The notes: generated from the letters alone by a model not told the origin. DNA of 64,000 bases from Tragulus kanchil (GCA_022376925.1 JAIOJX010000004.1:124211123-124275122); one strand, 5' to 3'. Positions 10,576 through 23,550 are shown, numbered from the stretch's first letter. A program made the numbers and translations.

Positions 10576-12726
10576 CCCATCCAAACCTCTGCTTATTTCC
10601 CCTGTGTTTGGGCAATGTGCTAGAGTATACCATGCTCCTCGTCTGACCTTGACCAAGGCTGCAGTGTAAAGGGACATAGGTATTTGGGCAACCTATACCT
10701 TTGCAGATCTCACTGGATTTTCAGTATAGTTCTCTTAAATCTCCTTTTGTATTAATTGACATTTTCTATGAAAGGAGTTTTTGGAGGAAGAACAAAATGA
10801 TAGAGCTCACTTATGCTGTTACTTTAACCCCCTCGGGTTCTCTGCCTGGGAGGCTCTGATTGGCACAGGTGTGAGCTTACAGTGATGGCTGCTCAAGGAG
10901 CAGTGTCTCAGGAGTCTGGTGACATTCTCTCTACTCCTTTTTAATGCATGCTCAGTCGTGACCGACTCTTTGAGACCTCGGTGGACTGTCGCCCACAAGG
11001 CTCCCCTCTCCATGGGATTCTCCAAGCGAGAATACTGGAATGGGTTGCCATTTCCTCCTCCAGGGGGTCTTCCCGACCCATAGATTGAATCCACATCTCC
11101 TGCATCTCCTATTTGGCAGGTGGATTCTTCACCAGTGGGCCACCTGGAAAGACCTGCCTTTTTATATTTGACTATATAGTGAGAATAAAGGAGAGGTGAT
11201 GTTAAGTATTAGTGATTGATTGCAACACAATTGACTTTATCATTTTTCCTTCCCATATTATGGGTGAAGTGTAAAGAGGGAAGCAGTTTAAACCTGATGG
11301 TGAATTCTCTCCGGATAGCCTGATTTGCACCGGAGAGTCCACTATGGTGAGACTGGCCATGCCCCGCTTGCAGATAACAGTTTCCTACTTTTCTCTGGTA
11401 TCCATAAGCTCTGGGCCCCAGAAGGGAATGGGGTTTTTTTTGTGTGCTTTTCTTTACTTGTCCCTTCAGGGGATATTCTTTGATACCCAAGATTGGGTCA
11501 GGGCCCAAATCTGCAGTATTTATAGTGTTGAGAGCAACAGTTGTATCTTAATACTTACTAGGTGGAATAAATAGCACAGTACTTGGCGCATAGTAGGTTC
11601 TCAGGAAATAGTTACTGGTTGTATTTCTATCAAAAATATTTATAGTGTTGAAAGATGATTTTTTTTCTTTCCCATCCAAACCTCTGCTTATTTCCCTGTG
11701 TTTGGGCAATGTGCTAGAGTATACCATGCTCCTCGTCTGACCTTGACCAAGGCTGCAGTGTAAAGGGACATAGGTATTTGGGCAACCTATACCTTTGCAG
11801 ATCTCACTGGATTTTCAGTATAGTTCTCTTAAATCTCCTTTTGTATTAATTGACATTTTCTATGAAAGGAGTTTTTGGAGGAAGAACAAAATGATAGAGC
11901 TCACTTATGCTGTTACTTTAACCCCCTCGGGTTCTCTGCCTGGGAGGCTCTGATTGGCACAGGTGTGAGCTTACAGTGATGGCTGCTCAAGGAGCAGTGT
12001 CTCAGGAGTCTGGTGACATTCTCTCTACTCCTTTTTAATGCATGCTCAGTCGTGACCGACTCTTTGAGACCTCGGTGGACTGTCGCCCACAAGGCTCCTC
12101 TCTCCATGGGATTCTCCAAGCGAGAATACTGGAGTGGATTGCCATTTCCTCCTCCAGGGGGTCTTCCCGACCCATAGATTGAATCCACATCTCCTGCATC
12201 TCCTATTTGGCAGGTGGATTCTTCACCAGTGGGCCACCTGGAAAGACCTGCCTTTTTATATTTGACTATATAGTGAGAATAAAGGAGAGGTGATGTTAAG
12301 TATTAGTGATTGATTGCAACACAATTGACTTTATCATTTTTCCTTCCCATATTATGGGTGAAGTGTAAAGAGGGAAGCAGTTTAAACCTGATGGTGAATT
12401 CTCTCCGGATAGCCTGATTTGCACCGGAGAGTCCACTATGGTGAGACTGGCCATGCCCCGCTTGCAGATAACAGTTTCCTACTTTTCTCTGGTATCCATA
12501 AGCTCTGGGCCCCAGAAGGGAATGGGGTTTTTTTTGTGTGCTTTTCTTTACTTGTCCCTTCAGGGGATATTCTTTGATACCCAAGATTGGGTCAGGGCCC
12601 AAATCTGCAGTATTTATAGTGTTGAGAGCAACAGTTGTATCTTAATACTTACTAGGTGGAATAAATAGCACAGTACTTGGCGCATAGTAGGTTCTCAGGA
12701 AATAGTTACTGGTTGTATTTCTATCA
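10576..12726 (+). repeat. Direct duplication 2 (about 1.06 kb x 2)
   Basis: Unit A 10576-11632 and unit B 11671-12726, separated by 38 bases that partly repeat local TATAGTGTTG sequence (compare 11521). Differences: CCCC to CCC near 10600, CCCC to CTC in the SINE, and two substitutions (GGAATGGGTT against GGAGTGGATT), so the copies could be two haplotypes. No exon. Confidence 0.9.
10944..11155 (-). mobile_element. Bov-tA SINE
   Basis: AATGCATGCTCAGTCGTGAC body and GGGCCACCTGGAAAGACC end. Second copy at 12038-12249 through duplication 2; the few base differences between the two lie in this SINE. Confidence 0.8.
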
Positions 12727-12918
12727 GAAATTGATGTATGGTTAAAAAAAATAAATTAATGCTTGATGACACTGATATGAATTTGAGTCTCAGCATACAG
12801 GCTTATTATTTCACTCTTTATCAGGGCCCCAAATGATACAGAGCTTTCCTATATAGTAGAAGATATTGACCATAAGGGGATTCTGGTGGTAATCTGTAGA
12901 TAGAGTATGTCCATCTTA

Positions 12919-14391
12919 CTCTTTTTTTTTTTTTGGTTGTTGTTAAATATTTATTTGTATATTTGGCTGCTCCAGGTCTTAGTTGCAGCATGCAATATTT
13001 TTTTTCTTATTTATTTTTATTGATGAATACTTGATTTACAGTGTTGTTAATTCCTGTTATACAGAACAGTAATTCAGTTATACATACATACATATATATA
13101 TATATATACACACATTTTTTAATATTCTTTTCTATTATGGTTTATCATGGGAGTTTTTAGATTGGAGGATAATTACAATGTTGTGTTAGTTTCTGCTGTA
13201 CAACAAAGTGAATTAGCTGTAAGTATGCATATATCTGCTCCCTCTTGAACTTCTCTCTCACCCCTCTAGGTCATCACAGAGCACTGTGCTGAGATCTCTG
13301 TGTTACACAGCAGCTTCCCGCTAGCCCTCTCTTTTACACATGGTGGTGTGTATATGTCAGTACTACGCTCTCAGTTTGTCCTGCCTGCTCCTTTTCCTCC
13401 TGTGTCCCCAGGTCTGTTCTCTGCATCTGTGTCTCTATTCCTACCTTGAAATGAGGTTCATCAATACTATTTTTCTTGATTCCATGATGATGATGATGAT
13501 GATGTCTTAGTCACTAAGTTGTGTCTAACTCTTGCGACCCCATGGTCTGTAGCCCTCATCGGTCCATGGGGTTCTCTAGGCAACGGTGCAGAAGTGGGTT
13601 GCCATTCCCTTCTCCAGGGGCTTTTCCCCACCCAAGGATTGAATCTGAGTCTCCTTCTCTCGTTTTTTTTTTTTAAAGATTTATTTATTTATTTATTTTG
13701 GTGGGGGTGGGGTGGGGAGGGAGGAGAGCAGGCGGGCCACTTCTATTGGTCTTTCATTTGTCCATTTTCATCCGTCTTTGTTCTTTGGCCCATGTGGGCC
13801 TCCCATTGCGGTGGCCTCTGTTGTCGCAGAGCGCCGGCTCTGGGCGCATGCGCCCCAGAGCTCCGGCTTGGTAATTGGACACATCGGTCCAGCCGCTCCA
13901 CGGCACGTGGGATCTTCCCAGGCCAGGGGTCGAACCGGCGCCCCTTGTACTGCAAGGCGGTGTCCTTACCCACTGGACCACCAGGGAAGCCCCTGAGTCT
14001 CCTCTGTACGCAGTTTGTTTACCAACTGAGCTACAAGGGAAACCCATATATAGGTGTTAATATTTGTTTTTCTCTCTTTTTTTCACTGTATATGACAGAC
14101 TCTATGTTCGTCCACATCACTACAAATGACCCTGTTTCATTCCTTTTTATGGCTGAGTACTATTCCATTGTACATATGTACCATATCTTCTTTATCCATT
14201 CACCCGTTGGTGGATATCTAGGTTGCTAACATGTTCTGGCTATTGTAAATAGTGGCATGCAGCATCTTTAGTTGCAGCACATGAACTCTAGTTGCAATAT
14301 GTGGGATGTAGTTCCCTAACGAGGGATTGAACCTGGGTCCCCTGCATTGGGAGCCCAGGGTCTCAGCCACTGGACCATCAGGGGAGTCCCT
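12919..14391 (-). mobile_element. Nested repeat stack: SINE in SINE in L1 in SINE
   Basis: The outer layer is an antisense CHR-like SINE split into about 12919-12991 and 14266-14391 (end ACCATCAGGGGAGTCCC). Inside it lies an antisense L1 3' end, about 12992-13483 and 14046-14265 (ATTCCATTGTACATATGTACC). That L1 is split by an antisense Bov-tA (13484-13655, 13993-14045, with a (GAT)n tail). The Bov-tA is split by a young CHR-like SINE at 13656-13992, flanked by CTGAGTCTCCT repeats. The order gives relative ages. Confidence 0.75.
13656..13992 (-). mobile_element. Young CHR-like tRNA SINE inside Bov-tA
   Basis: Antisense full-length copy with T-run, TTTATTTATT tail complement and ACCACCAGGGAAGCC end. 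Target-site repeats CTGAGTCTCCT at 13645-13655 and 13993-14003 are exact. Confidence 0.85.
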
Positions 14392-14555
14392 GGCCAGCTT
14401 CCTCTTAAGATGAACTACTTACAGCCCCACTGTTTCAAAGATGAGCTGGTGAAATTATCCTTGTATATATAAAAATTGAATACATTGCTGTACATGCAAA
14501 GTAAACACAAGTTTCCAAATACTTGTTCACTTAAAAATGTTTTTTAATGTTTTAG

Positions 14556-14664
14556 GGGTGTGTTTGCTACTTTTCAACTAGCACACGTCACCATACCAAG
14601 TTTTATACAGACCCAGTGGAAGCGGTAAAAGACATCCCTGATGGTGCGACAGTGCTGGTTGGTG
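14556..14664 (+). CDS. OXCT1: OXCT1 exon 2: end of transit peptide and mature N-terminus
   Basis: A TTTTAG acceptor ends at 14555 and a GTGAGT donor starts at 14665; 109 bases, entering in phase 0 and leaving after the first base of codon 63. It encodes Gly27 to Gly62. The stretch [17 protein letters not shown] begins at Thr40, which corresponds to the mature N-terminus known for pig SCOT (39-residue presequence). The exon ends inside CoA-transferase signature 1 ([16 protein letters not shown], residues 55-70). Intron 1, before it, is 13.2 kb in this assembly, inflated by two duplications. Confidence 0.96.
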
Positions 14665-15658
14665 GTGAGTAACAGTATCGTTTTCCTTTTGTTTGTAGCA
14701 AAGCATGGAAATCACAATGGCACATTGATTAGAAACACTAATTATCTTATTACTTAGTTAATAAATGCCAGTTATTAGAAATACCAATTGTTTTATTATT
14801 TAGTTATTGATTCATTATCTTATTTCAATTAGTTTATGATATATTATCTATTTTTTATTATAGTACCCCTTCCTGAGTGTTTAGCAGAGTTTAGCACCTT
14901 ATAGTTTACCTTTTCTTTCCTTTTGTATTTCTTTTCCTATTATTTTGAAAAACCAGTGCTTTAAATGGAGATATCTTATTAGTAGCTTTGAAAAATCCCT
15001 GGATCTTTGGGCATTCTGCTTAACTCGAAACATTTGCCCTGATCTCAGCAGCCCACACCGGCCATTCCTTTTGTTCCTCCTCATTTTACCAGCTAGGGAG
15101 CACATAGATAGGCATCTGTTAGTGAGCCTCACAAGTTCTGTTGCTTCCTTTTGTTTAGAATGCCTTTTAGCACCACTGTCTCATACTCATTAAACTTGCT
15201 ACCCGATTCTTACACATTTCTTTGGATTTCTAGGCTTTGGTCACAAACATCAAGACTGATTTTTAGGGCTGTTTTTTATTCATTTCTTCCTTCAACTCAG
15301 TCATTGAATCTTAGACCCAATACCATTTGAGGAATTGTCTGGAAAGAAATCAAGGTCCTTGGCTTAGGCTTCTAGATCTACAGAATCTCCTCAGGCATGT
15401 AAAACAAACGTGCTTGAGAAAACAATGGGTAAAGGATCAGTTTAAAAGTTGGAAAATAATAGACATGTAGTTAAGTGCAAGAGGAGCAATGTACAGCCAT
15501 GCTAACATGTTACACTTGGCTTAGTACTCATGAATCAAGGACTTGGCAGTGTTGTGTAGTGCTATATAATGATGTAAAACATTTGGAGACAGCTATGTGA
15601 CCATTTGTTTTATTTCTTTTTTTTGAGGTTAATTTGCTCTTTTATTTGCCAGTAGAAC
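14665..15658. other. Intron 2 DNA, nothing recognised
   Basis: AT-rich intron with short shadow frames on both strands (for example 14945-15193 + against 14899-15132 -). No gene, RNA or confident repeat seen. Confidence 0.45.
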
Positions 15659-16330
15659 TTCACCAGAGTGACCTGCAAACTTTTTTTGATCTAAAAAACA
15701 TATTTTACATCACATTCCAACACACACAGGTATATAATATGTATGCAATATATAAGTGAAACAAAAGTTTTGCCAAAAATGTCTGTCCCGAGTGTTAATT
15801 CTTTTTCCTTTTTTTTGGTTTGTTTTAGGTTTACAATAAAATTGACAGGAAGGTACAGAAATTCCCCATATACTCCCTCCTCACACATGCATAACCATTA
15901 TCAACAGAGCGGTGCATTTTTTTTTTTTTTTAAACTAAGGATGAACTACATTGACACATCATAATCACCAAAGTCCAGAGTTCACCTTAGGGTTCACGTT
16001 AATGAAGTGAATGGTGTTGTACATCCTGTGGGTTTGGACAAAAGTATAATGACATGTATCTATCATTTTAATATCATACAAAGTATTTCACTGCTCATGA
16101 AAACTTCTGTACTCTGTGTATTCATCTCCCCCCGCCCCTCAAATTCCTGGCAACCATTGATCTTTTTTACTGTGTATGACCATTTATTAAGTTGGTGAGC
16201 AATATCTCTTGCATTTTTGCACAGTTAAGTCTAATAATGTGCTGGTATATTTTTCTTTTTCCTAAAAAGAATAACCCATACATTTCCCTGAAAGAAAATT
16301 ACCTTCTACACAAATTATTTATCATTTTGA

Positions 16331-16432
<102 letters not shown>

Positions 16433-17432
16433 TGAGTGTGAGTTTCAAACAACTGACTTGAAAGAAGTGATAATCCTCCATAAGATTGAAATGAAGTCCC
16501 TCAGTGAAACGAAAGATCTCATTGACCCGAGCATTAAGCTCAAGGATCAGAAGATAGAGTTTAAGACTCCATGATTCCACTTCAAGGGGCACAGGTTTGA
16601 TCACTGGTCAGTGAACCAAGATTCCATGGGGAAAAAGTATGTTCAAATTGAGTCCTTCATTTTAAATTTTATTCATTTATTTATTTTGTTATTGGCTGTG
16701 CTAGGTCTTCATTGTTGCACAAGCTTTTCTAGTTGATCTAAAAACATGATTTTTTACATTTACACATTCACCAGAGTGACCTGCAAACTTTTGATCTAAA
16801 AACATATTTTACATCACATTCCAACACACAGGTATATAATATGTATGCAATATATAAGTGAAACAAAAGTTTTGCCAAAAATGTCTGTCCCGAGTGTTAA
16901 TTCTTTTTCCTTTTTTTTGGTTTGTTTTAGGTTTACAATAAAATTGACAGGAAGGTACAGAAATTCCCCATATACTCCCTCCTCACACATGCATAACCAT
17001 TATCAACAGAGCGGTGCATTTTTTTTTTTTTTTAAACTAAGGATGAACTACATTGACACATCATAATCACCAAAGTCCAGAGTTCACCTTAGGGTTCACG
17101 TTAATGAAGTGAATGGTGTTGTACATCCTGTGGGTTTGGACAAAAGTATAATGACATGTATCTATCATTTTAATATCATACAAAGTATTTCACTGCTCAT
17201 GAAAACTTCTGTACTCTGTGTATTCATCTCCCCCCGCCCCTCAAATTCCTGGCAACCATTGATCTTTTTTACTGTGTATGACCATTTATTAAGTTGGTGA
17301 GCAATATCTCTTGCATTTTTGCACAGTTAAGTCTAATAATGTGCTGGTATATTTTTCTTTTTCCTAAAAAGAATAACCCATACATTTCCCTGAAAGAAAA
17401 TTACCTTCTACACAAATTATTTATCATTTTGA

Positions 17433-17534
<102 letters not shown>

Positions 17535-17773
17535 TGAGTGTGAGTTTCAAACAACTGACTTGAAAGAAGTGATAATCCTCCATAAGATTGAAATGAAGTC
17601 CCTCAGTGAAACGAAAGATCTCATTGACCCGAGCATTAAGCTCAAGGATCAGAAGATAGAGTTTAAGACTCCATGATTCCACTTCAAGGGGCACAGGTTT
17701 GATCACTGGTCAGTGAACCAAGATTCCATGGGGGGAAAAAAAAGTATGTTCAAATTGAGTCCTTCATTTTAAA

Positions 17774-18059
17774 TTTTATTCATTTATTTATTTTGTTATT
17801 GGCTGTGCTAGGTCTTCATTGTTGCACAAGCTTTTCTCTAGTTGTGGCGAGATGGGGCTACTCTCTAGTGGAGGAGACTGGCTTTAGGGCATGTGGGCTT
17901 CGGTAGTTCCGGCTCCCGGGCTCCAGTGCACAGGCTCTGTAGTTGTGGTGTATGGGTTTACTTGCTCTGAGGCATATGGGATCGTCCAAATCAGGGATCA
18001 AACCACTCCTGCATTGGCAGGAGAATTCTTTACCAGTGGGCAACCAGGGAAGCCCCACT
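17774..18059 (-). mobile_element. CHR-like tRNA SINE (older)
   Basis: Antisense; TTTATTTATTTTG at left, AACCAGGGAAGCCCC at right, with TTCATTTTAAA direct repeats at 17763-17773 and 18060-18070. Its left end is also present, truncated, at the end of duplication 3 unit A (about 16671-16735). Confidence 0.75.
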
Positions 18060-18345
18060 TTCATTTTAAAATTTAGAGAGATTCCTTTGTGTTGTACATT
18101 ATTGTAGATCTTTATTTTACAAAGGCAGATGGCCATCCATTTGAAATCTGTTTCTTTTGTTTTGGTAATGCTCTTACCCTAGAGGATACATGAAGAATAT
18201 CATCAATCATGAAAAATGTTGCTGGTCTTGGTAGAAGGAGGAAGGTATGCAGCCAGCATTAAGACTGTAGGCTTGCATATCAAAATGGTCAGCAATGAGC
18301 CATAAAATTTTAATGATGAATGGCCTGCATATTAAGATATAGTTA

Positions 18346-18617
18346 GGGCTTCCCTGGTGATCCTATGGGTAAAGAGTCTGCCTTGCACTGCCAAGGGCAC
18401 TGGTTCGATCCCTGACACAGGAAGATCCCATATACTGTGGAGCAGCTGGACCGGTGTGTCCTATTGCGAGCCAGCGCTCTGGAGTGCATGCGTCCAGAGC
18501 CAGTGCTCTGCAACGAGAGAGGCCACTGCAATGGAGGCCCACATAGGCCAGGGAATTAAGATGGATGAAAATAAACAAATGAAGGACCAATGAAAGAGGC
18601 CAAAATTAAAAAAAAAA
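18346..18617 (+). mobile_element. CHR-like tRNA SINE
   Basis: Sense copy: GGGCTTCCCTGGTGATCC head, GGTTCGATCCCTGAC B-box-like segment, ending in an A-run after AGGCCAAAATT. An AAGATATA-type repeat flanks it (about 18333 and 18617). Confidence 0.8.
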
Positions 18618-18802
18618 GATATATTTAGTTATTAAGGGAAAGGTCATTTTAATACACAGTGTTAAATTGTCAGCTCTTCTAACAATGAAAGATTTCAAAG
18701 ATCTTAAAAATTAAAGAAATGAACTGATTTGGCAGTTTAGTCAATTATAAATGCAATTTAGAAGAAATAGTACAGATTATTTAGGCAACAAAACTAATCT
18801 AC

Positions 18803-20130
18803 GTTGTTGTTGTTCAGTTGCTCAGTCGTGTTGGACTTTTTTCAACCCCATGGACTGCAGCACGCCATGCTTCCCCGTCCTTCCCTGTCTCCCAGAGTGT
18901 GCATAAACTCATGCCCATTGACTCAGTGATGTCATGTAACCTTCTCTTCTGTCACCCCCTTCTCCTGCCCCTCAGTCTTTCCCAGAATCAGAGTCTTTTC
19001 CAATGAGTCAACTGTATGCATTAGGTGGCCAAAGTATGGGACTTTAGCTACAGCATTAGTCCTTCCAGTGATTATTCAGGGTTGATTTCCATTAAGATTG
19101 ACTGGTTTAATCTCCTTGCAGTTCAAGGGACTCCCAAGAGTCTCCTCCAGCACCACAGTTCAAAACCATCAATTCTTTGGTACTCAGCCTTCTTTATGGT
19201 CTCACTCTCATACATGACTACAGGAAAAACCATAGCTTTGACTGCATGGGGCTTGTTGGCAAAGTCATGTCTACTTCTGAGTACTCTGTATACGTTTGTC
19301 ATAGCTTTTCTTCCAAGGAGCAAGTGTGTTTTAATTTCATGGCTGCAGTCACTGCCCACAGTGATTTTTGAGCCCAAGAAAGCAGTTATATGTTACTGTT
19401 TCCATTGTTCGCCCATCTCTTTGCCATGAAATGATGGAACTGGATGCCATGATCTTTGGTTTTTTTTTTTTTTTTAAGAAATGCATTTTATTTATTTATT
19501 TTTGGCTATCCTGGGTTTTCACTGCTGCTGCAGGCTCATCTCTAGTTGCAGGCAGTGGGGGCTACTCTAGTTAAGGTGAACAGACTTCTTATTGTGGTGA
19601 CTTCTCTTGTTGGGGAACTTGGGCTCTAGGGCTCACAGGCTTCAGTAGTTGTGGCACACGGGCTCAATAGTTGCGACTCTGAGGCTCTAGAGCACACGTT
19701 CAAGAGTTGTGGCTCACAGGCTTAGTTGTTCCACAGCATGTGGGATCTTCCTGGATCAGGGATCGAACCCGTGTCTCCTGCATTGGCAGGTGAACTCTTT
19801 ACCACTGAGCTACCAGGGAAACCCGATCTTAGTTTTTTGAATGTTGAGTTTTAAGCCAGCTTTTTTACTCTCCTCTTTCTCCTTCATCAAGAAGCTCTTT
19901 GGTTCCTCTTAGCTTTTGGTCATTGGAGTGGTATCATCTGCATATCTGAGATTGTTGATATTTCTTCCAGCAATCTTGATTCCAGCTTGTGCTTTATCAA
20001 GACTGGCATTTTGCATGATGTACTCTGTATAGAAGTTAAATAATCAAGATGATAATATACAGCTTTGACATACTCCCGATTTTGAAACAGTCCATTGTTT
20101 CATGTCCAGTTCTAACTGTTGCTTCTTGCT
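18803..20130 (-). mobile_element. BovB LINE, antisense, 3' part
   Basis: Antisense BovB: GTTGTTGTTCAGTTGCTCAG 3' tail, TTAGGTGGCCAAAGTATG, TTTAATTTCATGGCTGCAGT, then TTTTTGAATGTTGAGTTTTA. An antisense CHR-like SINE (19457-19823) interrupts it. The right part is repeated in duplication 4. Confidence 0.85.
19457..19823 (-). mobile_element. CHR-like tRNA SINE (older, long form)
   Basis: Antisense, T-run left, CTACCAGGGAAACCC right, inserted at GATCTT in BovB. Most of it recurs at 20695-20998 through duplication 4. Confidence 0.75.
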
Positions 20131-21858
20131 CATTTTTCTCTTTTTTGACTTTATGCTATATTTTTATTTGGAAGGTTGTCCACTTCTCAGGGTATCCACA
20201 TTTTTGCCCATCTTAACAGGAGCACATCCAATTAGAGTACTGTTCTAGCCTTCATTGGTCTTGTTCCTTTCTGAATTCCTTTAGAGATGGTTAGCTTTTC
20301 TTTGTGTACTGAGTTGCATGTATTATCTCTGATGTATACTATAGGCTGATGCTGTTACTAACATGCTTATTCTGCAGTCTCAGAGTCATTGATACTTGAA
20401 GCTGGATGGGATTGTGGAGACCATCTGTTCCAGTGCCTTCATTTAACAGGGAAAACTGCTCTGTAAATAGGGAAGTAACTTGTTCACGATCACTTGATAT
20501 TTCTGAAACACATCCTGTGCCCTTTGAGCTGACTTAATGTTTATTAAAAATGCTTTTGATTATCAGTACTTAGTTGGGTTTTCCTGATAGGTCAGTGCTT
20601 ATGAGAGTGGTATAGATCAGTGTAAATTCTTGATTTAGAGTAAGTACTGATAACCTACTTCTCTGAACTCAAGAACACTTAGCACACTGCTGCTGCAGGC
20701 TCATCTCTAGTTGCAGGCAGTGGGGGCTACTCTAGTTAAGGTGAACAGACTTCTTATTGTGGTGACTTCTCTTGTTGGGGAACTTGGGCTCTAGGGCTCA
20801 CAGGCTTCAGTAGTTGTGGCACACGGGCTCAATAGTTGCGACTCTGAGGCTCTAGAGCACACGTTCAAGAGTTGTGGCTCACAGGCTTAGTTGTTCCACA
20901 GCATGTGGGATCTTCCTGGATCAGGGATCGAACCCGTGTCTCCTGCATTGGCAGGTGAACTCTTTACCACTGAGCTACCAGGGAAACCCGATCTTAGTTT
21001 TTTGAATGTTGAGTTTTAAGCCAGCTTTTTTACTCTCCTCTTTCTCCTTCATCAAGAAGCTCTTTGGTTCCTCTTAGCTTTTGGTCATTGGAGTGGTATC
21101 ATCTGCATATCTGAGATTGTTGATATTTCTTCCAGCAATCTTGATTCCAGCTTGTGCTTTATCAAGACTGGCATTTTGCATGATGTACTCTGTATAGAAG
21201 TTAAATAATCAAGATGATAATATACAGCTTTGACATACTCCCGATTTTGAAACAGTCCATTGTTTCATGTCCAGTTCTAACTGTTGCTTCTTGCTCATTT
21301 TTCTCTTTTTTGACTTTATGCTATATTTTTATTTGGAAGGTTGTCCACTTCTCAGGGTATCCACATTTTTGCCCATCTTAACAGGAGCACATCCAATTAG
21401 AGTACTGTTCTAGCCTTCATTGGTCTTGTTCCTTTCTGAATTCCTTTAGAGATGGTTAGCTTTTCTTTGTGTACTGAGTTGCATGTATTATCTCTGATGT
21501 ATACTATAGGCTGATGCTGTTACTAACATGCTTATTCTGCAGTCTCAGAGTCATTGATACTTGAAGCTGGATGGGATTGTGGAGACCATCTGTTCCAGTG
21601 CCTTCATTTAACAGGGAAAACTGCTCTGTAAATAGGGAAGTAACTTGTTCACGATCACTTGATATTTCTGAAACACATCCTGTGCCCTTTGAGCTGACTT
21701 AATGTTTATTAAAAATGCTTTTGATTATCAGTACTTAGTTGGGTTTTCCTGATAGGTCAGTGCTTATGACGAGTGGTATAGATCAGTGTAAATTCTTGAT
21801 TTAGAGTAAGTACTGATAACCTACTTCTCTGAACTCAAAGAAAACACTTAGCACACCT
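19520..21858 (+). repeat. Direct duplication 4 (about 1.17 kb x 2)
   Basis: Unit A 19520-20694 abuts unit B 20695-21858 with no spacer. Identity is close to complete; differences I noted are GAGAGTGG against GACGAGTGG and AAGAACACTT against AAAGAAAACACTT near the end. It begins inside a SINE and ends in unique intron DNA, so it is not a transposon boundary. No exon. Confidence 0.92.
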
Positions 21859-22049
21859 TTATTGGCAGTTGATTCTTTTAATTAGAGGTGTTTTAAGTCC
21901 TTGAAGTCTATAGGGATGAGGACTTTGTTTTGATCATTAGAAATGAGGACAACTTAACATGTCTTTATTTGAGAACCAAACGTGTGAGTTGTTGGGTAAA
22001 GGGAGAGGACATGAAATCAGAAGTAAAAACTATCACCAATATGTACAGT

Positions 22050-22380
22050 CTAAAAAAATGATACAGATGAACTTACTTATAAAATAGAAATAGACTCACA
22101 GATAACAAACTTTTGGTTACCAAAGGGGAAACAAGGTTGGGGGAGGGGATAAATTATGAGTTTGAGATTAACACAAGCACACTACTGTATTATTAATAAA
22201 ATAGATAAATAGCAAGGACCTACTATATAGCACAGGGAACTATATTCAATATCTTGTAATACCCTGTAATGGAAAAGAATCTGAAAAAGAATGTATATAT
22301 AACCAAATCACTTTGCTGTACACTCTGAAACTAATACAACATTGTAAATCAATTATATTTCATTTTTTTTAAAGGAAGTA
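22050..22380 (+). mobile_element. L1 3' end
   Basis: Artiodactyl L1 3' terminus: CTATATAGCACAGGGAACTA, CAATATCTTGTAATACCCTG, TCACTTTGCTGTACACTCTG and AACATTGTAAATCAATTATA, then a T/A-rich tail. Strongly 5' truncated. Confidence 0.8.
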
Positions 22381-22763
22381 ATGAGTATTTTCACCTTTAG
22401 AAAAGGACTCCACCCTAATAAGTTCTGCCTGAATTGGAAGTCTTTTCAAAGCTCAGAACTCCTGATTGTCTGCTTTTTTTTATTTGTTTGCATTTAATGA
22501 CACTAAGACCTGTTGGCCTGAGGTACCACTTTGCTATGGAGTATTGACTATTAATCTTGATAAGACAAACCCTCCCTTAGGGTCAACGCGATGAATTCAT
22601 ACTTTGATATGGATTAATTAAAAAGGCAAGAAAATCGCAGGTGTCCCTCTGATTTTGGAAGACTTTAACATACGAATTACTATGAATGAATGTTTCACAA
22701 TAAGCTATGTATCAGGTAATTAAATCTTAGAGCCAAGAGAAGACTAGGTGTGCTCTATTAGTC

Positions 22764-22871
22764 ATTTCCATTTCCTCAGGACAAGGTTATTTTAGATTAC
22801 AGTTCTTGAAGGTGTGGATTTCCATTTCCTCAGGACAAGGTTATTTTAGATTACAGTTCTTGAAGGTGTGG
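22764..22871 (+). repeat. 54-base tandem duplication
   Basis: A 54-base unit starting ATTTCCATTTCCTCAGGACA occurs twice in a row (22764-22817, 22818-22871) without a difference. Small, unlike the 1.1-kb class. Confidence 0.9.
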
Positions 22872-23254
22872 ATTTAGACAATTCCAAGGGCAGCCCCAGT
22901 TCCTTGCAGAAGACTAATAGATACTGTCTAGTAATATATACAGCAGTCCCCCTGTTAGGCATGGTTTTGCTTTATGTGGTTTCAGATACGTAGTTTCAGC
23001 CTTGGTCTGGAAATATTAAATGGAAAATTCCAGAAATAAACAATTCATCAGTTTTAAATTACAGGCTATTTTAAGTAGCGTGATGAAATCTCACGCTCTC
23101 CTGCTGTGTCCTGCCCTGGACGAGAATCATCCCTTTGTCCAGCATATTCACTGATTAACGTCTCTCAGTAGCTGCCTCGGGTATTGGATCCACTCGGTTG
23201 TCATCACTGTTGCGGCTTACGGTGCTTGTGTTCGAGGAACGCTTCTTTTACTTA

Positions 23255-23550
23255 ATGGCCTCCAAATGCAAGAGAAGTGATGCTGGTAATTCAGATATGC
23301 CGAAGAGAAGCCGTAAAGTGCTTCCTTTAAGTGTAAAGGTGAATGTTCTCGACTTAAGAAGGAAAGAAAAAAGTCATATGTTGAGATTGCTAAGATCCAT
23401 GGTGAGAATGAATCTTCAACCTGAAATTGTGAAGAAGGAAAAAGAAATTTGTACTAGTTTTCTTGCCATATCTCAAACTGCGAAAGTTACAACCATGGTG
23501 CACAATGAGTGCCCAGCTAAGCTGAAAAAGGCATTAAAATTTGTACAGCA
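23255..23550 (+). pseudogene. Tigger transposase N-terminus, broken
   Basis: Starts MASKCKRSDAGNSDMPKRSR, the N-terminal DNA-binding (CENP-B-like) region of Tigger transposases, with VLPLSVKVNVLDLRRKEKS following. About 98 residues remain, with a small in-frame loss in the helix-turn-helix part, before a SINE insertion ends the frame at 23551. The DDE catalytic domain is absent, so it is dead. Confidence 0.8.

Noticed and set aside
13519..14229. 236-codon + strand open frame
   Set aside because: It reads through Bov-tA, a CHR-like SINE and L1 sequence; SINE antisense strands often stay open. No host gene.
18349..18600. tRNA genes suggested by A/B-box-like motifs in SINEs (GGTTCGATCCC)
   Set aside because: These are tRNA-derived SINE heads without a full cloverleaf; no stand-alone tRNA gene seen.
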